From positions 1-9,381 of the forward strand of contig CAAFZG010000107.1 of assembly GCA_900767505.1 (NCBI GenBank): DNA of 9,381 bases. The letters are read 5' to 3'. A model generated the notes under the pieces. The model saw nothing but the letters and a program-made list of their open reading frames with translations. It made no database searches and was not told where the DNA came from. Positions within the stretch are counted from its first letter, which is position 1. Every line of letters begins with the position of its first letter. This DNA is from Methanomassiliicoccales archaeon (GTDB taxonomy: Archaea; Thermoplasmatota; Thermoplasmata; Methanomassiliicoccales; Methanomethylophilaceae). Shown in pieces: positions 5,414 through 9,381 of this stretch. A program made the position numbers and the translations under genes.

Positions 5414-8239
5414 TCAGTCACCTCCTCCGTCGTAATCGGTTTCATAGCCGTCGGAATCCTCGGAGTCCTCCGAATCCTCGTCGTAGTACTCCATCTCATC
5501 CTTCTCGAGGGAACCGTAGTCTCCTCCGACATCCTTGCCGTCGATGTGGAGCAGCTCGTCCGCCTGGTCTCCGAGGACGGTGGCGAACACATCGTCGAGA
5601 TCGACGGCCTTACCCCTTACGGACCTGGCGGGATCGACTCCGTCCTCTCCGTACCTGAACTGAACGACGGTTCCGATGGTGTTCCTGACGGTTCCGTCGG
5701 CGGTCAGCTTCAGATCCTCCAGAGCGGAGACGAGACGCCTCTGCATGTATCCGGACCTGGATGTACGGACGGCTGTATCGACCAGACCTTCCCTTCCTCC
5801 CATAGCGTGGAAGAAGAACTCGGTCGGCGAGAGACCCGACTTGTATGAATTGGAGCAGAATCCCCTGGCGTACGCGCCGAGGTCCCCTTTCTCGAAGTGC
5901 GGAAGTGTCCTGTCCCAGTATCCTCTGGACAGCCTCTCTCCACGAACGGCCTGCTGACCGACGCAACCAGCCATCTGAGACAGGTTGAGCATGGAACCAC
6001 GGGCACCGGCCTTGGCCATGATGACCGCGGGGTTGTCCATTCCGAGGTGCTTTCCTGCGATGGTTCCTGCACCGTCACGGGCCTCTCCGAGGACTCCCAT
6101 GACGCTGACCTCGAGGGTCTCCCTCAGCGAGCGTCCGGGCATCTGCTCGAGTGTTCCGTCGCGGTAGGACTCGACCAGGTTCGTCACCTTATCGATGCAC
6201 TCCTGAGTGTTGTTCATGATCTGGAGCGCGGCCTCATCGGGTATGTCCTCGTCGCTGATTCCGGTACTGAATCCGTGGTTCATCAGTGAACCGAGCGAGA
6301 GCCTGGTGACCTGGTTGATGAACTTGGCGGCACGGTCGGAACCGTAGTCCCTTGCGATGTGGTCGAGGATCTTTCCCTTGCTGTTTCCGATCGCCTTGAC
6401 ATCGATGGTTCCGCAGAGCAGCTTTCCGTCGCGGATCTTGACGTATGCGTCGTAGGGGCACTCCTCTTTCTGACAGGGCTTGCAGTTCTGACAGATGTTC
6501 GCCTTGAAGGTTATCCTGAAGTCCTCGGGGAGGACGATGGAGAACAGCTGTTTTCCGGTCCAGTAGGGCTCTCCCTTGTCGTCGATCATGGGCTCGGGCA
6601 CGGTGATGTCGCCGAGCTTGAACAGGATGTTCATCGCCTGGAACCTGTCGAACTTGGGGTTGTTGTGCGTCAGGAAGTACGCTCCGGTGATGTGGTCGTG
6701 GATGGCACCGATGATAGGTCCTCCGTACCTGGGGGACAGGATGTTCTCCTGGACCTGCATGAGGATCCTTGCCTCGGCACGTGCCTCGTCGGACTGCAGG
6801 ACGTGCATGTTCATCTCGTCACCGTCGAAGTCCGCGTTGTACGGGGGACAGTCGGTGAGGTTGAACCTGAATGTACGTCCTTTCATGATCTTGACGCGGT
6901 GCGCCATCATGGACATCCTGTGCAGCGAAGGCTGCCTGTTGAACAGGACGACATCTCCGTTGACGAGCTGCCTCTCCACGGTGTAATCGATCTCGAGCCT
7001 CTCTGCGACCTCTTCGGCGTTCCTGTCGGTGACCCTTATCTTCCTTCCGTCGGAACGGATAACGTAGTTGACACCGGGGACGTAGGGGTCCTTCTGTGCG
7101 GGCTCGGGTCCGCGTGCGACCATCTCACGGATCTTCTCGATGTTGTGCTCGTTGACGTGAACGGGCACGGTGAGCTCCCTTGCGGCGAACTCGGGGACAC
7201 CGACGTCGTTGATGGACAGGAGCGGATCGGGCGAGATGACGGTACGTGCGGAGAAGTTCACACGCTTACCGGACAGGTTGGATCTGAACCTTCCCTCCTT
7301 ACCCTTGAGCCTCTGGGCGAGGGTCTTGAGGGGACGGCCGGACCTGTGCCTTGCGGGTGGGATTCCGGACGTCTGGTTGTCGAAGTATGTGGTGACGTGG
7401 TACTGGAGCAGTTCCCACAGATCCTCGACGATCAGCTGGGGAGCTCCCGCATCACGGTTCTCTCTGAGCCTCTGGTTGATCCTGAGGACATCGACCAGCT
7501 TGTGGGTCAGATCATCCTCGGATCTGTCTCCGGAGTCCAGGGTGATGGAAGGCCTGACGGTGACCGGGGGCACGGCGAGTGCGGTGAGCACCATCCACTC
7601 GGGCCTGCATGTGCTGGGGTCGATTCCCAGTGTGATCAGGTCCTCATCGGGGATCCTCTCGAGCCTCTCGCGGACCTCCTTGGGGGTCAGCTTGTGGTTG
7701 TCCTCGACCTCGCGGAATGTTGTGGGTTTGTCGAGCTTTATCTTGATCTGCTCGGCACCGCAGTAGGGACAGACACCCTTTCCGGATGCGTCCTTGGCGG
7801 TCTCCTTGGAGAAGTTCTTGACATCGATCGTTCCTCCTCCGAGCTCCTCCATCCTCTCCATGCTCTCCCTGCGGGCCTGGATCTGGTCTCCGGAAAGCAT
7901 CAGCCTGCCGCAGTTGCAGCATGTGGACTCGAGGAGCATCTTGATGTCCTTGATGAATCCGACGTGGATGACGGGCAGGGCCAGGTCGATGTGTCCGAAG
8001 TGACCGGGACACTCGTCGACCTTGCATCCGCAGGTCTTACAGCGGAGTCCGGGCTCGATGACTCCCATGTGGGGGTCCATCAGACCGAGGTCTATGGGGT
8101 ATCCCTCGTCGTCGTAGGTGTCTGCGGTGATGATCTTCGTCGCAGACATCTTCCTGATCTCTTCAGGAGAGACACAGGAGAATTTGATCGATCCGATCCT
8201 TTTGGTTATACCGCGGAGGCGGTTCTCTCCAGCCATCAT
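5414..8239 (-). CDS. rpoA1: DNA-directed RNA polymerase subunit A' (RpoA1)
   Basis: This 941-residue subunit is the N-terminal two-thirds of the split largest RNA polymerase subunit and carries the Mg-binding active site: NADFDGDEMN at 468-477 with Asp470, Asp472 and Asp474. From the N-terminus: clamp with zinc site C67, C70, C77, H80; a second Cys pair set C107/C110 and C157/C160; the RFRSNLSGKRVNFSARTVIS lid/rudder-side region at about 317-336; the active site; and the bridge helix with GGREGLVDTAVRTSRSGYMQ (about 814-833). A Cys quartet C583, C586, C589 and C594 could bind another metal. The last 38 residues are a strongly acidic tail containing EDSEDSEDSD, ending where A'' begins. The frame stays open upstream to 8917, but that part lies inside rpoB; the ATG at 8239 overlaps the rpoB stop (ATGA) and follows GGAGG by 7 bases. 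A second ATG at 8236 is an alternative. Confidence 0.98.
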   Translation of the reverse strand: MMAGENRLRGITKRIGSIKFSCVSPEEIRKMSATKIITADTYDDEGYPIDLGLMDPHMGVIEPGLRCKTCGCKVDECPGHFGHIDLALPVIHVGFIKDIKMLLESTCCNCGRLMLSGDQIQARRESMERMEELGGGTIDVKNFSKETAKDASGKGVCPYCGAEQIKIKLDKPTTFREVEDNHKLTPKEVRERLERIPDEDLITLGIDPSTCRPEWMVLTALAVPPVTVRPSITLDSGDRSEDDLTHKLVDVLRINQRLRENRDAGAPQLIVEDLWELLQYHVTTYFDNQTSGIPPARHRSGRPLKTLAQRLKGKEGRFRSNLSGKRVNFSARTVISPDPLLSINDVGVPEFAARELTVPVHVNEHNIEKIREMVARGPEPAQKDPYVPGVNYVIRSDGRKIRVTDRNAEEVAERLEIDYTVERQLVNGDVVLFNRQPSLHRMSMMAHRVKIMKGRTFRFNLTDCPPYNADFDGDEMNMHVLQSDEARAEARILMQVQENILSPRYGGPIIGAIHDHITGAYFLTHNNPKFDRFQAMNILFKLGDITVPEPMIDDKGEPYWTGKQLFSIVLPEDFRITFKANICQNCKPCQKEECPYDAYVKIRDGKLLCGTIDVKAIGNSKGKILDHIARDYGSDRAAKFINQVTRLSLGSLMNHGFSTGISDEDIPDEAALQIMNNTQECIDKVTNLVESYRDGTLEQMPGRSLRETLEVSVMGVLGEARDGAGTIAGKHLGMDNPAVIMAKAGARGSMLNLSQMAGCVGQQAVRGERLSRGYWDRTLPHFEKGDLGAYARGFCSNSYKSGLSPTEFFFHAMGGREGLVDTAVRTSRSGYMQRRLVSALEDLKLTADGTVRNTIGTVVQFRYGEDGVDPARSVRGKAVDLDDVFATVLGDQADELLHIDGKDVGGDYGSLEKDEMEYYDEDSEDSEDSDGYETDYDGGGD
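5418..5428 (-). promoter_or_regulatory. Unusually complete Shine-Dalgarno of rpoA2
   Basis: The minus strand reads GGAGGAGGTGA, ending 6 bases before the rpoA2 ATG. It contains the full complement of the archaeal 16S rRNA 3' end (AGGAGGTGA). It is encoded within the last codons of rpoA1, where it gives the GGG run before the terminal Asp, and ensures independent high-level initiation of rpoA2. Confidence 0.85.
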
Positions 8240-9381
8240 CTCAAGTCCTCCAGTTGAAGCCTCATGGCGACACCCAGCGACAGGAGCTCGTCCATGAGCA
8301 GTTTGAATGCGTAAGAGGTCTGCACGAGGTAGATCGAGGAGTTGTTCTTGCACACGGGGCAGTAGAGCGACCCGTGCCTGTCCATGATCGCGATGTGTCC
8401 GCACTTGGGGTTGCCGCAGATGTACTGCTGGGTTCCGTCGGACTCGTCGAGCAGACGGTCCTTGATGACCATGGCGGCTCCGTGACCGATGAGACAGTCC
8501 CTCTCCATCTCTCCGAACCTGAGACCTCCCTGCCTGGAACGTCCCTCGGTAGGCTGCCTGGTCAGGATCTGCACGGGACCTCTGGACCTGACGTGCATCT
8601 TTCCGCTGACCATGTGGTGCAGCTTCTCGTAGAAGATGACACCGGTGTAGACCTCGGCCTCGATCATGCGTCCGGTCCTGCCGTCGTACATGATCTCCTT
8701 TCCTGTGTTGCAGAATCCGTTCCTGACGAGACCGTCGCGGATGGACTCCTCGTTCTCTCCAGAGAACGCGGTACCGTCGATGATGCGTCCCTCCATGGAA
8801 CCGACCTTTCCTGCGATCATCTCGAGCACGTGCCCGATTGTCATACGGGAAGGGATTCCGTGGGGATTGACGACGAGATCGGGTGTGACTCCATCGGCGG
8901 TGAAGGGCATGTCGCACTGGTTGACGAGCCTTCCGACGACTCCCTTCTGTCCGAACCTGGAACAGAACTTGTCACCGAGCTCGGGGATCCTCTCGTCCCT
9001 AACCTTTACACGGACGAGCCTGGAACCGTTCTCGGACTCCGTGATCATGACGGAATCGACCCAACCGGTCTCTCCGGGCCTGACTGTGACGGATGTCTCC
9101 CTCCTCTTCTGAGGTGTGAGGAAGTCCGTCTCCTCCTCGATGAACCTGGGAGGCGAGGTCTTTCCGATCAGGACATCCGATCCGGAGACCCTGCTCTCGG
9201 GCGATATGAGTCCGTCCTCGCTGAGGGATGCGTAGGCGAGGTCTGCGCGTGCACCCATGATGTCGGGGGACGGGATCTCGAAGTGATCCTCCTGTCCGCC
9301 GGGGTAGCGGCGCTCCTCTGCACGGTAGGACCTCATAAAGGTGGACCTTCCGAGTCCTCTCTGGACGGAGCTGTTGTTCAT
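8236..9381 (-). CDS. rpoB: DNA-directed RNA polymerase subunit B (RpoB), C-terminal part; 5' end beyond window
   Basis: The visible 381 residues are the C-terminal hybrid-binding, wall and anchor/clamp regions of the second-largest RNA polymerase subunit. The window happens to begin at an internal Met, so this is not the real start. Landmarks in visible numbering: QRGLGRSTFMRSY at the beginning; GDKFCSRFGQKGVVG at 136-150 with Lys138 and Lys146, which contact the nucleic acid near the active site; the QPTEGRSRQGGLRFGEMERD clamp-connector region (276-295); and a zinc ribbon C322, C327, C341, C344. These are all intact. Whether this archaeon has one RpoB or the split B'/B'' form common in methanogens cannot be decided from this part. 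Its TGA overlaps the rpoA1 ATG by four bases, as expected for a single rpo operon transcribed from beyond the right edge. Confidence 0.98.
   Translation of the reverse strand: MNNSSVQRGLGRSTFMRSYRAEERRYPGGQEDHFEIPSPDIMGARADLAYASLSEDGLISPESRVSGSDVLIGKTSPPRFIEEETDFLTPQKRRETSVTVRPGETGWVDSVMITESENGSRLVRVKVRDERIPELGDKFCSRFGQKGVVGRLVNQCDMPFTADGVTPDLVVNPHGIPSRMTIGHVLEMIAGKVGSMEGRIIDGTAFSGENEESIRDGLVRNGFCNTGKEIMYDGRTGRMIEAEVYTGVIFYEKLHHMVSGKMHVRSRGPVQILTRQPTEGRSRQGGLRFGEMERDCLIGHGAAMVIKDRLLDESDGTQQYICGNPKCGHIAIMDRHGSLYCPVCKNNSSIYLVQTSYAFKLLMDELLSLGVAMRLQLEDLR
8245..8252 (-). promoter_or_regulatory. Shine-Dalgarno deciding the rpoA1 start
   Basis: The minus strand reads TGGAGGAC near the end of rpoB. 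GGAGG ends 7 bases before ATG 8239 and 10 before the adjacent ATG 8236. This excludes the longer open frame reaching 8917 as the true protein. Confidence 0.8.

Noticed and set aside
4083..5435. 450-codon open frame on the plus strand opposite rpoA2
   Set aside because: It is antisense to conserved rpoA2 and has no motifs or promoter; it is a by-product of codon bias.
5450..5480. Short GAGGAYTCS repeat at the end of rpoA1 as a possible tandem-repeat or regulatory element
   Set aside because: It is in frame and explained by the EDS repeat of the acidic protein tail; only three imperfect units.
6359..8257. 632-codon open frame on the plus strand opposite rpoA1
   Set aside because: It lies wholly antisense to the highly conserved rpoA1. 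Its Val/Leu/Gly/Asp-heavy composition is what the complement of GC-rich coding sequence gives, and there is no recognisable domain.
8240..8917. Upstream extension of the rpoA1 reading frame
   Set aside because: It overlaps the conserved end of rpoB in another frame. The real start is set by GGAGG and the ATGA overlap at 8239.
1..9381. Search for CRISPR repeats, tRNA genes, insertion sequences, inteins and in-frame amber codons
   Set aside because: No spaced direct repeats, cloverleaf-like segments, transposase genes, intein motifs in the polymerase subunits or internal TAG codons were seen in any of the genes called.

Overview
The window is archaeal chromosomal DNA. The evidence is an RNA polymerase whose largest subunit is split into RpoA1 (A') and RpoA2 (A''), followed by ribosomal protein L30e and a short two-KH NusA. 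The other genes are an archaeal-type OMP decarboxylase, an archaeal radical SAM protein and a member of the STT3/AglB oligosaccharyltransferase family. TATA-type promoters and an apparently leaderless start also fit archaea. The moderately high GC content, exclusive use of TGA stops and the style of the proteins suggest the Thermoplasmatota, most likely a Methanomassiliicoccales-type methanogen. That placement is inference and was not tested by any search.

Layout. From 9381 down to 3266 on the minus strand is one tightly packed transcription-machinery operon: rpoB (3' part only), rpoA1, rpoA2, rpl30e, nusA. Neighbouring genes overlap by 4 bases or are separated by 2 bases, and strong Shine-Dalgarno sequences precede rpoA1, rpoA2 and rpl30e. 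Its promoter lies outside the window. After nusA comes a 103-base convergent spacer (3163-3265) with a long hairpin and T-runs, facing a plus-strand radical SAM gene of unknown function (2113-3162). That gene diverges from pyrF (minus, 1415-2059) across a very short spacer holding one near-palindromic TATA-like box, almost equidistant from both start codons. Upstream of the left-hand gene, a 125-base spacer (1290-1414) contains a GC-rich hairpin downstream of pyrF, a TATA box, and a perfect 9-bp inverted repeat that includes the start codon. The left end (1-1289) is the membrane half of an STT3-like protein, cut by the window edge. No stretch longer than 300 bases lacks a gene.

How the genes fit together. 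RpoB, RpoA1 and RpoA2 form most of the catalytic core of RNA polymerase. NusA and L30e are their usual archaeal operon partners, in transcription elongation and the ribosome. PyrF supplies UMP; the radical SAM enzyme and the STT3-like protein are independent transcription units. The window looks mainly housekeeping and I see no mobile element, CRISPR array or defence system. The points worth attention are small: changes at two highly conserved trigger-loop positions and a helix-hairpin-helix-like extension in RpoA2; an acidic tail on RpoA1; an STT3-like protein without an obvious first catalytic aspartate; and three compact regulatory structures in the spacers.
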